A DNA stretch of 37,289 bases. It comes from an uncultured Granulosicoccaceae bacterium (GTDB lineage Bacteria > Pseudomonadota > Gammaproteobacteria > CALCKW01). The position numbers and the translations under genes were made by a program. The stretch is from positions 1 through 37,289 of the forward strand of contig CALCKW010000020.1 of assembly GCA_937965695.1 (NCBI GenBank), read 5' to 3'. Shown here piece by piece: positions 9,311-18,990 of this stretch. Within the stretch, counting starts at the first letter, position 1; every line of letters begins with the position of its first letter. The notes under the pieces were generated by a model. It was not told the DNA's origin. It searched no databases and worked only from the letters and a program-made list of their open reading frames with translations.

Positions 9311-9506
9311 GGGTATCTCACTGGGGCGGCAGGTCAGTTTTGCCATATATTCCCTTGAGCCTTAATTCGACCCCCCGGGAGCCGGCTGCGATCAGCGGTG
9401 TGCACGTCCGCCACGGCGGAAAGCCTAATGCGGTCGCACTTGTTCCCACCCTGAACCGATCGGTTCAAGGTTTTGGCCTAGCAACGGCCGCTTTGGTGGA
9501 TATCCT
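9311..9506 (+). ncRNA. ssrS: 6S RNA (ssrS)
   Basis: 6S RNA mimics an open promoter and sequesters sigma-70 RNA polymerase in stationary phase. Evidence: it lies directly downstream of zapA, its conserved place. The ends form a closing stem, GGGTATC-U-CAC at 9311-9321 pairing with GTGGATATCC near 9496-9505. Internal blocks match E. coli 6S, including CCCTTGAGCC near 9352, AAGCCTAA near 9420, and CCTGAACCGATCGGTTCAAGG near 9461-9481, which is the counterpart of CTTGAACCAAGGGTTCAAGG. About 196 nt, compared with 183 in E. coli. The usual downstream partner ygfA (5-formyltetrahydrofolate cyclo-ligase) is absent; convergent hemB follows. Exact ends are estimates. Confidence 0.88.
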
Positions 9507-9525
9507 ACTTTTAAGCGTTTTAGCG

Positions 9526-9544
9526 TGATCACATCGCGCTGTGA

Positions 9545-9547
<3 letters not shown>
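9526..9547. repeat. Inverted repeat between 6S RNA and hemB
   Basis: Perfect 8-base arms TGATCACA (9526-9533) and TGTGATCA (9540-9547) around TCGCGC, overlapping the hemB stop codon. It could be a 3' stem for either convergent transcript. It has no T-run on either side, so it is not a standard intrinsic terminator. Confidence 0.5.
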
Positions 9548-10708
<1,161 letters not shown>

Positions 10709-10710
10709 TC

Positions 10711-11535
10711 ATGACCATGACAGACCGCTACGCAGTCTTTGGCAACCCCATTGCCCACAGCAAATCACCCCTTATTCACGAGCGGTTTGCGCTACATATG
10801 GGTCAAGCAATTAGCTACGAAAAAATACTCGCGCCCCTTGAAGGTTTTGAGCAATCAGCCCGTCGGTTTTTTCAAGAGGGCGGTCTTGGCTGCAATATCA
10901 CCGTGCCTTTTAAACTTGACGCCCACAATCTAGCGGACGAGTTATCTGCAGAGGCAAGCGCTGCTGGGGCCGTCAATACCTTGATGCTGCGTGGGGATGG
11001 CAGCCTGTTTGGGCACACCACTGACGGTGATGGCTTAGTCCGAGATTTGATAGACAACTTAAACGTGCAACTCAACGGCAAGCGAATTTTACTTCTTGGC
11101 GCTGGCGGTGCTTCGCGAGGGTCTGTTTTACCGTTACTGCGAGAGCAACCTGAGTTACTGCACATAGCCAATCGTACTGCTGAGAAGGCAGAAGCAATGG
11201 CGCAGCATTTCGCGGCTCAAGGAGCCATCAGTGGAGGTGGTTATACAGCGCTCGCCAACACCAGCTTCGACGTTATTATAAACGCAACCTCTTCAGGTTT
11301 AAGCGGAGAGCTGCCCCCTTTGCCCGACAACGTGCTCAATGCAGGTGGCTGTGGATACGACATGGTCTACAGCTCGGAGCCAACAGCTTTTGTGCGTTGG
11401 TCACACGCGAATGGCGCAACCGTTGCTTCGGACGGCGCGGGCATGTTGGTAGAACAAGCTGCCAGCGCATTCGCCCTGTGGCGTGGCGTGCGACCTGACA
11501 ACACGCAAGCTGTTTTACAACTTCTCCGCGGCTAA
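10711..11535 (+). CDS. aroE: Shikimate dehydrogenase
   Basis: NADPH-dependent reduction of 3-dehydroshikimate to shikimate in aromatic amino-acid synthesis. The N-terminus RYAVFGNPIAHSKSPLIHERFA is diagnostic. The substrate-binding region has NITVPFKLDA (catalytic Lys) and HTTDGDGLVRDL (catalytic Asp). The nucleotide-binding fold is LLLGAGGASRGSVLPLL. The 274 residues match the AroE type. An ATG at 10717 (MTDRYAVFG) is an equally good start and would be closer to E. coli AroE. It diverges from hemB and is followed after about 65 bases by the GrdB-like gene on the same strand. Confidence 0.96.
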   Translation: MTMTDRYAVFGNPIAHSKSPLIHERFALHMGQAISYEKILAPLEGFEQSARRFFQEGGLGCNITVPFKLDAHNLADELSAEASAAGAVNTLMLRGDGSLFGHTTDGDGLVRDLIDNLNVQLNGKRILLLGAGGASRGSVLPLLREQPELLHIANRTAEKAEAMAQHFAAQGAISGGGYTALANTSFDVIINATSSGLSGELPPLPDNVLNAGGCGYDMVYSSEPTAFVRWSHANGATVASDGAGMLVEQAASAFALWRGVRPDNTQAVLQLLRG

Positions 11536-11599
11536 TACTCTTTTTGCAGCCCTGCTGCACGTCGCGCCTTGTTCAATGGCTAACTGAGCAGAGACTGAA

Positions 11600-12487
11600 A
11601 TGAATGGGCAAACCCCTCTCCCGTACATGCAGCGCACACGCGGCTATTATGCAGCGCTCGGTTTTGCAACACCCTACCGTTGGGCCCAATTTGAGCAGGT
11701 GCCGTTTTCACCTTTATCAGTCCCCCTCTCGATAGCTCGCGTAGCCATCGTCACCACAGCCGCGCCCTACCAACCAGAGGCTGGGCCGCAAGGGCCAGGC
11801 GCTGCTTACAACGGCTCTGCAAAATTTTATCAAGTCTATGCACAGGCGATTGACCCTGCCCCTGATCTGCGTATTTCTCACGTGGCTATCGACCGCCAAC
11901 ACACCACTGCCACAGATCAAAACAGCTATTTTCCTTTGCAGGCATTAAAGCGGCTGCAACAACAGCGTGAACTGGGGGAGTTGGCGGAAAAATTTTATGG
12001 CCTGCCCACCAATCGCTCCCATCGCCAAAGCACAACTGTCGACTGCCCGCAATTGTTGGCGAAATGCCAAGCCGATCAAATAGACGCTGCTGTACTGGTG
12101 CCCAACTGCCCCATCTGCCACCAATCTGTCGCGTTTGCCGCTCGAACACTCGAATCTGCAGGGATAGCCACGGTGATTTTGGGCTGCGCCAAAGACGTGG
12201 TCGAGCATGTAGGTGTACCACGCTTTCTTTTTAACGATTTTCCGTTGGGCAACAGCGCCGGCCCACCGCATGATCACGAAACTCAGCTGGCCATCGCTCA
12301 AGCGGGACTGTCGCTTTTAGAAAGTGCCACTGAAGCGCGCACGACCCTTCAAACAGCGCATCGCTGGCCAGGTGACGCCGATTGGAAGCGACACTATTCA
12401 AATCCAGCTCTTTTAAGTGATGCTCAGTTGCTTGCACTCAGAGCAGACTTTGACCGGGAAAAGAACGCTGCAAAAAACAAGCGCTGA
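11600..12487 (+). CDS. Glycine/sarcosine/betaine reductase component B-like protein, cysteine form
   Basis: The 295 residues resemble the GrdB family (selenoprotein B of clostridial glycine reductase and relatives). The N-terminal part has VTTAAPYQPEAGPQGPGAAY and RISHVAIDRQHTTATDQNSYFP, followed by RELGELAEKFYG. The C-terminal part has VLVPNCPICHQSVAFAAR then LESAGIATVILG and DFPLGNSAGP. In GrdB the redox motif is U-x2-C; here the matching position reads Cys170-Pro-Ile-Cys173. No GrdA, GrdC/D, GrdE, thioredoxin or selenocysteine-insertion genes lie nearby, and the surrounding genes look aerobic (ubiquinone synthesis, HemB). So glycine reductase activity is unlikely; a thiol-based redox or reductive cleavage role is inferred. 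The gene follows aroE on the same strand. Confidence 0.68.
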   Translation: MNGQTPLPYMQRTRGYYAALGFATPYRWAQFEQVPFSPLSVPLSIARVAIVTTAAPYQPEAGPQGPGAAYNGSAKFYQVYAQAIDPAPDLRISHVAIDRQHTTATDQNSYFPLQALKRLQQQRELGELAEKFYGLPTNRSHRQSTTVDCPQLLAKCQADQIDAAVLVPNCPICHQSVAFAARTLESAGIATVILGCAKDVVEHVGVPRFLFNDFPLGNSAGPPHDHETQLAIAQAGLSLLESATEARTTLQTAHRWPGDADWKRHYSNPALLSDAQLLALRADFDREKNAAKNKR

Positions 12488-12668
12488 CATCAACAAAGAC
12501 TCGCCGGTGACCTAATCTCCATCGGGGCTGTATTGCGACGTGTTAAAAACGCTTTTTGCCTATTCCCTTGTTGAATGTGAACACACACTTTGGTGTTGGC
12601 GTATTTATCCAAGACGGCGCGAGCTTGCGCACAGCAAACTCTGCTGACACCTAAAAAGGAAACGGCCC

Positions 12669-13046
12669 ATGAATCTCAGATACACCATTCTTTACGTACA
12701 AAATGTTCCAGAGTCACTCGATTTTTACACCAAGGCCTTTGGACTCAAGCTGCGATTTTTACACGAGGGCAAAGATTACGGCGAGTTAGAAACAGGGAAT
12801 ACTCGACTTGCCTTTTCGTCGCGCGAACTGATGCAACAACTGGGTAAAAACCCTGGCGATGCTAAAAACTTGGACCCTGTTTTTCACATAGCTTTCGAAA
12901 CCGACGACGTCATCACCACCCTTGCAAACTCTCTGGCGGCGGGCGCAGAGCTTGTACAAGCCGAAAGACAAGAATCTTGGGGTCAAACGACCGCTGGAGT
13001 ACGGGACCCAAATGGTTTTTTTGTAGAAATTTGCTCACCAATTTGA
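12669..13046 (+). CDS. VOC (glyoxalase/bleomycin-resistance) family protein
   Basis: A 125-residue single-domain VOC protein with two beta-alpha-beta-beta-beta modules. The first module begins LRYTILYVQNVPESLDFYTKAFG, the typical start. The second begins VFHIAFETDDVITTLANSLAAG and ends GVRDPNGFFVEIC, which holds the usual C-terminal metal-ligand Glu. A His that would be an N-terminal metal ligand is replaced by Tyr in the first strand (YTILY), so the metal site may be incomplete. An AAGGA lies about ten bases before the ATG. VOC members include lactoylglutathione lyases, dioxygenases and drug-binding proteins; substrate unknown. It converges with an AraC-type regulator 12 bases away. Confidence 0.82.
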   Translation: MNLRYTILYVQNVPESLDFYTKAFGLKLRFLHEGKDYGELETGNTRLAFSSRELMQQLGKNPGDAKNLDPVFHIAFETDDVITTLANSLAAGAELVQAERQESWGQTTAGVRDPNGFFVEICSPI

Positions 13047-13058
13047 GCCTTGCTTTAA

Positions 13059-13697
13059 TCAGCAATAAGCAGGGCTTTGAAGCTGCTCTAAAAAGCCGGG
13101 AGTTTCAGCAAAGGCGCTAGGCGATACGCCAAACCAACGTTGAAACTCCCGATTCATGTGCGATTGGTCGGAAAAACCAGCGTTGACTGAAATCTCCACC
13201 AAGGGCGTTGCATTTTGCAATTGCCTCGCTGCCTTTCGCACTCTTGCAAGGGCTCGCCAATAAACAGGGCTGTAACCTGTAGCATCACTGACAACACGTT
13301 GCAGGCTCCGCACGCTGACACCCAGCTCTGAAGCCACAGATGGTATGGGAGACAACGATTCAGCTATGCAGCTTAAACACTCTTGGACCTTAAGACAGCG
13401 CTGGGAATTTTCCAAAATTCGACTCTGCTGTTCGGTTTCATCAAGATGTTTTTCAGACAAAGCTTGCAGCAGTCTGCCTTCATTGATCACGGTCCCCGGA
13501 CTGAATCGTGTACCAATCATCTGTACACCAATCCTGGACCGCGAGACATGTGGACCATCGGATAGCGCGGAGAAGAACCACTCAGGTGCTGTGTTTGGCG
13601 CTACAGAAAGAATAAGGTCTCGACAGCCGTCAGGCAATATCGCGACTTCCGTGCTTTTTTCAGCAGCAAAACGCCAGTGGTGTGCAACGGTATTCAA
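13059..13697 (-). CDS. AraC-family transcriptional regulator
   Basis: A 212-residue regulator with a short N-terminal ligand domain containing VAILPDGCRDLILSVAP, a motif of the DUF6597-type AraC proteins, and a C-terminal double helix-turn-helix. The second HTH ends with FSDQSHMNREFQRWFGVSPSAFAE, the AraC signature. The start appears to be TTG at 13697, preceded by AAGGG at about nine bases; no ATG is available in the N-terminal region. It faces the VOC gene tail to tail. Its target is unknown, and a link to the VOC gene is only suggested by proximity. Confidence 0.85.
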   Translation of the reverse strand: MNTVAHHWRFAAEKSTEVAILPDGCRDLILSVAPNTAPEWFFSALSDGPHVSRSRIGVQMIGTRFSPGTVINEGRLLQALSEKHLDETEQQSRILENSQRCLKVQECLSCIAESLSPIPSVASELGVSVRSLQRVVSDATGYSPVYWRALARVRKAARQLQNATPLVEISVNAGFSDQSHMNREFQRWFGVSPSAFAETPGFLEQLQSPAYC

Positions 13698-14143
13698 CAG
13701 CTCAGCCCTTTTTATCGAATAAAGCCCCTATTCCTCGACAAATATCATCGAAAAACAATAGTCTAGCATGGCCAAGGTTGTCTTTTTTCTATTTATCATC
13801 TGGGGAGGGCATCTAACAATGCGACGAAAATCTCTACTCAATGCAAGCCGGTTACTAACCGCGCTTCGACGCGGCAGCTTGGTATAGATTTCAAGAAGTG
13901 AAATCTGAGGAAATTCAGTTTTCGAGTGTGGGTGCGCAGCTAACCTGAATGAAACAATAGAATCTGCTGTGGGAAAGAGCTATGGCCTTAGCTATTCCAT
14001 CCATACAAGCGTCCCCACGAAAGCCTGTCCAGTATTTCAGCTGCAGAGCGCGACGTAGCTGCACATCTCTCTAAGACTCCAAAGTCAGAGTGATGCAATA
14101 CGCACCACTCTTAACATCCTACTTAACTCGGGAAAGCAATCGA
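13698..14143. other. 446-base gap between the AraC-type gene and purH
   Basis: I found no convincing gene. A 39-codon frame starts at an ATG near 13769 on the plus strand and contains an inner ATG preceded by GGGGAGGG, but nothing else supports it. A perfect inverted repeat AGATTTCA-N5-TGAAATCT lies at 13886-13906. No clear intrinsic terminator for purH is visible. Confidence 0.45.
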
Positions 14144-15730
14144 TTAATGTCTAAAGTGCCTAACACCGGTAAACACCATGGCAATTCCGTGCTCATCAGC
14201 TGCAGCAATGACATCGTCATCCCGCATTGAGCCACCCGGCTGGATGACGGCTTTTATTCCGGCTTCCGCCGCTGCATCTAGACCATCTCTGAACGGGAAG
14301 AATGCATCTGATGCCATCACTGAACCCACGACTTCGATGTTCTCGTCCGCCGCTTTTATGCCTGCGATGCGTGCTGAGTAAACACGGCTCATTTGACCCG
14401 CACCGACACCGACTGTCGTAGATTCATGTGCATAAACAATGGCATTTGATTTGACATACTTGGCAACTCTCCAAGCAAACAACAAATCTTTTAACTCGGC
14501 TTCTGTTGGCGCACGCGCGGTGACAACCCGCAAATCATCAATGCCGACCATTTCTTGGTCATCGTCTTGTACCAACAAACCACCTTCAACACAGGTCGTT
14601 CGCCAACGGGGCTTTTGCGCTTCCCATTCGCCACAGCTTAAGACTCGGACATTTCCTTTAGCTGCGGTGACTGCTAACGCATCGTCATCGATGCTGGGTG
14701 CAATGATGACTTCAACAAACTGCCGCTCAATGATGGCGCTTGCAAGCGCCGCATCTAGCGGCCGGTTAAAAGCGATAATGCCACCAAATGCAGAGGTTGG
14801 ATCTGTGCGATACGCACCCTCGTATGCCTCACTGATTGAAGCGGCTTCCGCCACCCCACAAGGGTTGGCATGTTTCACAATGACACACGCAGGCTGTTCA
14901 AACTGTTTGACACACGCCAGCGCCGCATCGGTATCTGCAATGTTGTTGTAGGACAAGGCTTTGCCTTGCAACTGAGTTGCATTGGCGACGTTGGCACCAC
15001 CGTCGCGCGGGTCACGATAAAATGCCGCACGTTGATGCGGGTTCTCGCCGTAACGCAAGTCTTGAACTTTTTGGAACTGCTGACTGAGTACAGCCGGGAA
15101 TATTTGAACCTGCTCAGACTCCAAGCGAGCACTCAGGTAGTTAGCAATCATGCCATCGTAGTCAGCGGTGTGCGCATAGGCTTTTGCTGCCAGCGCAAAA
15201 CGTTGCTCCAGAGTGGTTCCACCATCGGACAGTGCTTGTAATACACCTGAATAATCATCGGGATCAGTCACAATCACCACGTCAGCGTGGTTTTTGGCTG
15301 CAGCACGCACCATCGCAGGACCGCCAATGTCGATATTTTCAATGGCGTCTTCCAGATTGCAATCGGGTTTTGCAACGGTGTCAGCAAAGGGATAGAGATT
15401 AACGACCACCAAGTCGATTGGCGAAATACCGTGTTCAACCATGACTTCAGCATCAACACCTCGACGGCCCAGAATTCCACCATGTATAGTCGGATGCAGC
15501 GTTTTCACTCGGCCCGCCATGATTTCAGGAAAGCCTGTGTGCTCGCCCACCTCGGTGACTGGTACACCGGCATCAGACAACAACTTGGCTGTGCCACCTG
15601 TCGAGAGAATTTCTACCCCTTGAGCATGCAGGCCAGCACCCAGTTCGGCGATTCCTTGCTTGTCAGACACGCTGAGCAGTGCACGCGCAACGGTTCGCTG
15701 GGTTGAAGGTTCGGTGGTTCTCTCGGCCAT
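14144..15730 (-). CDS. purH: Bifunctional AICAR transformylase / IMP cyclohydrolase
   Basis: Catalyses the last two steps of IMP synthesis: formyl transfer to AICAR and ring closure. The 528 residues match E. coli PurH (529). The N-terminal IMP cyclohydrolase (MGS-like) domain shows [35 protein letters not shown] and [16 protein letters not shown]. The C-terminal transformylase domain shows [43 protein letters not shown] (substrate-binding) and [10 protein letters not shown]. The start has a good ribosome site (AGGGAGCG). It follows fis after about 160 bases. purD, its frequent next neighbour, is not present. Confidence 0.98.
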   Translation of the reverse strand: MAERTTEPSTQRTVARALLSVSDKQGIAELGAGLHAQGVEILSTGGTAKLLSDAGVPVTEVGEHTGFPEIMAGRVKTLHPTIHGGILGRRGVDAEVMVEHGISPIDLVVVNLYPFADTVAKPDCNLEDAIENIDIGGPAMVRAAAKNHADVVIVTDPDDYSGVLQALSDGGTTLEQRFALAAKAYAHTADYDGMIANYLSARLESEQVQIFPAVLSQQFQKVQDLRYGENPHQRAAFYRDPRDGGANVANATQLQGKALSYNNIADTDAALACVKQFEQPACVIVKHANPCGVAEAASISEAYEGAYRTDPTSAFGGIIAFNRPLDAALASAIIERQFVEVIIAPSIDDDALAVTAAKGNVRVLSCGEWEAQKPRWRTTCVEGGLLVQDDDQEMVGIDDLRVVTARAPTEAELKDLLFAWRVAKYVKSNAIVYAHESTTVGVGAGQMSRVYSARIAGIKAADENIEVVGSVMASDAFFPFRDGLDAAAEAGIKAVIQPGGSMRDDDVIAAADEHGIAMVFTGVRHFRH

Positions 15731-15762
15731 TGTTTAGCGCTCCCTGAAGACTAAAACCCACC

Positions 15763-15768
15763 ATTATA
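15763..15768 (-). promoter_or_regulatory. Possible -10 box of a purH promoter
   Basis: On the minus strand TATAAT lies 33 bases before the purH start, inside the fis-purH gap. The -35 match is poor (CACCAG at 17 bases). No PurR-like box was seen. purH may thus have its own promoter besides read-through from dusB-fis. Confidence 0.42.
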
Positions 15769-15891
15769 CCGACCTTCGGCAGCGACTGGTGCGGATAAAG
15801 GAACAATCTGAACGAGGGAACCTCAGATCAAACACGCTGTTCTTTTGAATCAGGGGAGTCTTTTAGATTTTTTTGGGGTAGAGACAGGAGC

Positions 15892-16140
15892 TTAGAGCGA
15901 TTCGTAAAGGCGGATTTTTTTTCGCAAGGTACCACGGCTGATTCCGAGCATGCAGGCCGCTTGACTTTGATTGCCCTCTGATCGACGAAGGGCGTAATTA
16001 ATGACGGCCTGTTCGGCTTGGTCCATCACCATACGGTGAAGATCCGTGGCGCATTCGCCTTCCATCAGAGTTTCGTAATTCTGAAGTTCAGCTTCAATGC
16101 AGGCGCAAACGGCACTTACTTTTGTTTTTTGCTGACTCAT
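15892..16140 (-). CDS. fis: DNA-binding protein Fis
   Basis: Nucleoid-associated protein that bends DNA and activates rRNA and other growth-linked promoters. The C-terminal helix-turn-helix QSQAACMLGISRGTLRKKIRLYE is diagnostic (residues about 58-80), preceded by the dimerisation helices. The N-terminal part is shorter than in E. coli: 82 residues against 98. The ATG overlaps the dusB stop (ATGA), so it is translationally coupled to dusB, as in the classic dusB-fis operon. No strong promoter is visible directly before dusB. Confidence 0.95.
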   Translation of the reverse strand: MSQQKTKVSAVCACIEAELQNYETLMEGECATDLHRMVMDQAEQAVINYALRRSEGNQSQAACMLGISRGTLRKKIRLYESL

Positions 16141-17144
16141 GCTACGTCCATCCTCTGGTGTTCATCGGACCAAGGGTCTGCTGCTTCATCACAGAAAAAG
16201 CGCGCGACTGCTGCGAGTTGCTCTTCGGCATTTTCCATCCGATTGACTTCAGCACGAAAAGCGGCGGCGTTTCTGTAGGCGCTGCTGTACCAACCAATGT
16301 GCTTGCGGGCGATACGCACGCCCCTTCCCTCGCCGTAAAACGCGTAGATCTGACCTATGTGTTCTACAACTACTGCTGCACGCTCTGCATTACTGGGTGC
16401 ACCAGGCAGTTGGCTCGTGCGCAAATACTGGTTGATGCGAGGAAAAATCCAAGGATCACCTTGTGCCGCACGGCCGATCATAATGGCATCAGCACCCGTG
16501 TGGCGCAACACGAATTCAGCCCGCTCAGGTGTTTGAATGTCACCGTTAGCCAGCAGAGGAATATCGATTGCGTCTCGCACCCGGGCAATCGTGTCGAACT
16601 CAGCTTCCCCGGCAAAGCGTTCGCTACGGGTCCGACCATGCACTGCCAACGATTGCACGCCAGCGGACTCCGCAATACGGGCCACAGTTACAGCGTTACG
16701 ATGCTCAGGTGATGTGCCGGTTCGAATCTTCAACGTGACTGGCACTTCTACAGCGGCCACGACGGCGTCTAAAATCCGCCCTACCAGCGCTTCGTCAGCC
16801 AACAACGCTGACCCCGCCGCACGCTTGCATACTTTTTTTGCAGGGCAGCCCATGTTGATATCAACGATGTGCGCCCCTCGGTCTACATTAGCCCTTGCTG
16901 CATCAGCCATTTGCTGAGGGTCAGAACCAACAATTTGTACAATACGCGGCCCGGGTTCACCTTGCATATTCAACCGATGAACCGTCTTATCGCTCGCGTA
17001 CAAGCTGGTGTCTGCTGTCACCATTTCAGCCGTTACCGCCGTGGCACCCACCGCACGACAAACAGCCCGGAAGGGGCGATCCGTCACACCTGCCATGGGG
17101 GCAAGCACAACTTTTCCGTCGAATTGATAAGGTCCGATTTGCAT
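16137..17144 (-). CDS. dusB: tRNA-dihydrouridine synthase B
   Basis: FMN- and NADPH-dependent enzyme reducing a uridine in the tRNA D-arm. It reads MQIGPYQFDGKVVLAPMAGVTDRPFR at the N-terminus (in line with the E. coli start), DINMGCPAKKVCKRAAGSAL with the catalytic Cys, and VHGRTRSERFAGEAEFD, PLLANGDIQTPERAE and MIGRAAQGDPWIF for FMN binding. I choose ATG 17144 (335 residues) because it aligns with E. coli DusB; a GTG at 17156 is the alternative. It is the first gene of dusB-fis and overlaps fis by four bases. Confidence 0.95.
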   Translation of the reverse strand: MQIGPYQFDGKVVLAPMAGVTDRPFRAVCRAVGATAVTAEMVTADTSLYASDKTVHRLNMQGEPGPRIVQIVGSDPQQMADAARANVDRGAHIVDINMGCPAKKVCKRAAGSALLADEALVGRILDAVVAAVEVPVTLKIRTGTSPEHRNAVTVARIAESAGVQSLAVHGRTRSERFAGEAEFDTIARVRDAIDIPLLANGDIQTPERAEFVLRHTGADAIMIGRAAQGDPWIFPRINQYLRTSQLPGAPSNAERAAVVVEHIGQIYAFYGEGRGVRIARKHIGWYSSAYRNAAAFRAEVNRMENAEEQLAAVARFFCDEAADPWSDEHQRMDVA

Positions 17145-17241
17145 GCAATATTTCACTGAGAGCGGGGGCTGGATGTTAGACGTTTTTGACCATTAGGGCA
17201 AAACTCAAAACAATTAAGCCGTGACACAGAAACAGCTAAGC

Positions 17242-17278
17242 AAAAAAAACACTGCCAGAGAAAGCTCTCGGGCAGTGT
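17242..17278 (-). terminator. Intrinsic terminator of fabB
   Basis: On the minus strand ACACTGCC pairs with GGCAGTGT around an inner GAG/CTC stem, followed by eight T (plus-strand A at 17242-17249). It begins 27 bases after the fabB stop. Confidence 0.9.
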
Positions 17279-17304
17279 CGAGCTGTGTTGTTTGCGCTTA
17301 GCTT

Positions 17305-18522
17305 TTAGTCGACAAAGCGCTGCATGACTAAGCTGGCGTTTGTGCCACCAAAGCCGAAACTGTTAGACATAACACGCACTAGGCCTGCATTGTCGCGACG
17401 CTCTCGCACAATATCGATGTCTCCTGCGCGTTCATCGAGTGTCTCGACATTGGCAGAAGCACAGAGAAAATCATCACGCAGCATTAATAACGTATAGATA
17501 GCCTCCTGCACACCAGCAGCCCCTAAAGAGTGTCCAGACAGGGATTTTGTCGAACTAACCGCTGGAGTGGCGTCGCCAAAAACTTCGCGCACGGCTCCAA
17601 GCTCGGCCACATCACCAACCGGCGTACTCGTGCCGTGTGCATTGATATAGTCCACTGGCCCGTCGATTGTGCTCATGGCTTGCTGCATGCAGCGAGCTGC
17701 ACCTTCTCCCGACGGAGCGACCATATCGTGCCCATCCGACGTTGCGCCGTACCCGACTAATTCAGCGTAAATCTTGGCACCGCGTGCTTTAGCGTGTTCA
17801 AGCTCTTCGATCACCAACATGCCACCGCCACCGCCAATAACAAAACCATCGCGGTCTGCATCATAAGCGCGAGATGCCAACTCAGGTGTTTCGTTATATT
17901 TTGTCGATAAGGCTCCCATCGCATCAAAAAGACAGGTCATGGTCCAGTGCTCTTCTTCGCCACCACCCGCAAAAACCATGTCCTGTTTACCCAGCTGGAT
18001 TTGCTCCATGGCATTACCAATGCAATGCGCGCTGGTGGAACAAGCGCTTGAAAGCGAGTAGTTCACACCCTTTATTTTGAAAGGTGTCGCCAAACAAGCT
18101 GACACCGTACTGCCCATCGTCTGCGTCACACGGTAGGGGCCTACACGGCGCAGTCCCTTGTTGCGCAAAATGTCGACCGCCTCCACTTGATTGGAAGATG
18201 ACGCACCACCAGAGCCCGCTATGATGCCAACACGCGGGTTGGAATACTGCTCTTCGCTAAGGCCTGCATCTTCAATCGCTTGCTTCATGCTGATGTAGGA
18301 GTAGGCAGCCGCAGATCCCATAAAACGCAGTTGTTTGCGATCGATGTGCTCAGAGAATTCTATCTCGCTGCGACCAGCGACATGACTGCGCAAACCGTTT
18401 TCGGCGTAATCTGGACAATGCTTTATGCCTGAACGCCCAAGCTTGAGTGACTCACAAACTGTTTCAATATCATTGCCAAGGCAAGAGACAATGCCCATAC
18501 CTGTTACTACTACTCGTTTCAT
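17305..18522 (-). CDS. fabB: 3-oxoacyl-ACP synthase I (FabB)
   Basis: Condensing enzyme of fatty-acid synthesis that elongates unsaturated intermediates. The sequence follows E. coli FabB closely: [20 protein letters not shown] with active-site Cys161, [15 protein letters not shown] with His296 and [19 protein letters not shown] with His331, and the C-terminal [15 protein letters not shown]. The 405 residues match FabB (406). The ribosome site GGGG lies seven bases before the ATG. fabA, the usual operon partner that supplies the cis double bond, is not adjacent. An inverted repeat upstream may be an operator. Confidence 0.95.
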   Translation of the reverse strand: MKRVVVTGMGIVSCLGNDIETVCESLKLGRSGIKHCPDYAENGLRSHVAGRSEIEFSEHIDRKQLRFMGSAAAYSYISMKQAIEDAGLSEEQYSNPRVGIIAGSGGASSSNQVEAVDILRNKGLRRVGPYRVTQTMGSTVSACLATPFKIKGVNYSLSSACSTSAHCIGNAMEQIQLGKQDMVFAGGGEEEHWTMTCLFDAMGALSTKYNETPELASRAYDADRDGFVIGGGGGMLVIEELEHAKARGAKIYAELVGYGATSDGHDMVAPSGEGAARCMQQAMSTIDGPVDYINAHGTSTPVGDVAELGAVREVFGDATPAVSSTKSLSGHSLGAAGVQEAIYTLLMLRDDFLCASANVETLDERAGDIDIVRERRDNAGLVRVMSNSFGFGGTNASLVMQRFVD

Positions 18523-18548
18523 GTTTACCCCAATTTAGGAAACAGCCA

Positions 18549-18575
18549 CGTTGGTGCCTTTGTAGCAAACCAACG
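18549..18575. promoter_or_regulatory. Inverted repeat, possible operator of fabB
   Basis: CGTTGGT and ACCAACG are perfect 7-base arms 13 bases apart, starting 27 bases before the fabB ATG. The place suits a repressor operator or a leader hairpin. It does not match the FadR or FabR consensus as I know them, so the factor is unknown. Confidence 0.35.
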
Positions 18576-18737
18576 AGCAAGTCTTTTGCGACTTAAGATT
18601 CTCGCCATTAACAGCACTTAATCAAAGGGAAATAGTTTTTTAGAAACGCCAAGCGCGCACGATTTCCGCAATTACCCCATGCATCTTTGCTGTTATGGGA
18701 CCGTAGCTGCAGCATGTGATCGCAGCTATTTGTTCGC

Positions 18738-18932
18738 TCAGATAGATATATCTTTAGTCGGGCCAGCCCGTTTAGACCACCGACGAACTGCCTCAAGCTC
18801 TACCGAAGAATAAAGTATTAACTTTTTCTTGGGAGCTGATTTGAAACCTAAAAAAACAGGCCACAAAAGGCCAAGCGAGCCGGAGAATGATAAAGGAGTT
18901 AGAAGGGCAAATCCACAAGCTGCTAGCGCCAT
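18738..18932 (-). CDS. Possible small single-pass membrane protein
   Basis: A 64-residue frame with one hydrophobic segment (residues 2-30, rich in Leu, Ala, Gly, Phe) followed by a basic KSAPKKK turn and a charged tail, the look of a single-pass inner-membrane protein with its C-terminus in the cytoplasm. Against it: the ATG lies directly behind the T-tract of the upstream terminator, there is no ribosome-binding site, and I know no homologue. It could be chance, or be translated from read-through. I do not assign a function. Confidence 0.28.
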   Translation of the reverse strand: MALAACGFALLTPLSFSGSLGLLWPVFLGFKSAPKKKLILYSSVELEAVRRWSKRAGPTKDISI

Positions 18933-18964
18933 AAAAAAAACGGGCGCGCATAGCGCACCCGTTT
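18933..18964 (-). terminator. Intrinsic terminator of the yidB-like gene
   Basis: On the minus strand AAACGGG and GCGC pair with GCGC and CCCGTTT across a TAT loop, with one mismatch, followed by eight T. It begins 27 bases after the stop codon of the YidB-like gene. Confidence 0.9.
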
Positions 18965-18990
18965 CGTCGTCTGGCGAACTGCAGTAAAGA

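Larger units (their letters stand above)
18523..18990. other. Gap upstream of fabB with repeats
   Basis: This 468-base stretch holds two inverted repeats near fabB: CGTTGGT-N13-ACCAACG at 18549-18575 and AAGTC-N6-GACTT at about 18579-18594. It also contains a terminator and a doubtful small ORF (listed separately). A 62-codon frame at 18608-18796 (minus) has no features of a real gene. The fabB promoter should be here but no clear -35/-10 pair was recognised. Confidence 0.45.

Noticed and set aside
9340..9528. 62-codon open frame on the plus strand
   Set aside because: It lies inside the 6S RNA and has no protein features; the RNA explains the sequence.
18608..18796. 62-codon frame on the minus strand
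   Set aside because: No ribosome site, domain or compositional sign of a gene, and it overlaps the other small ORF.
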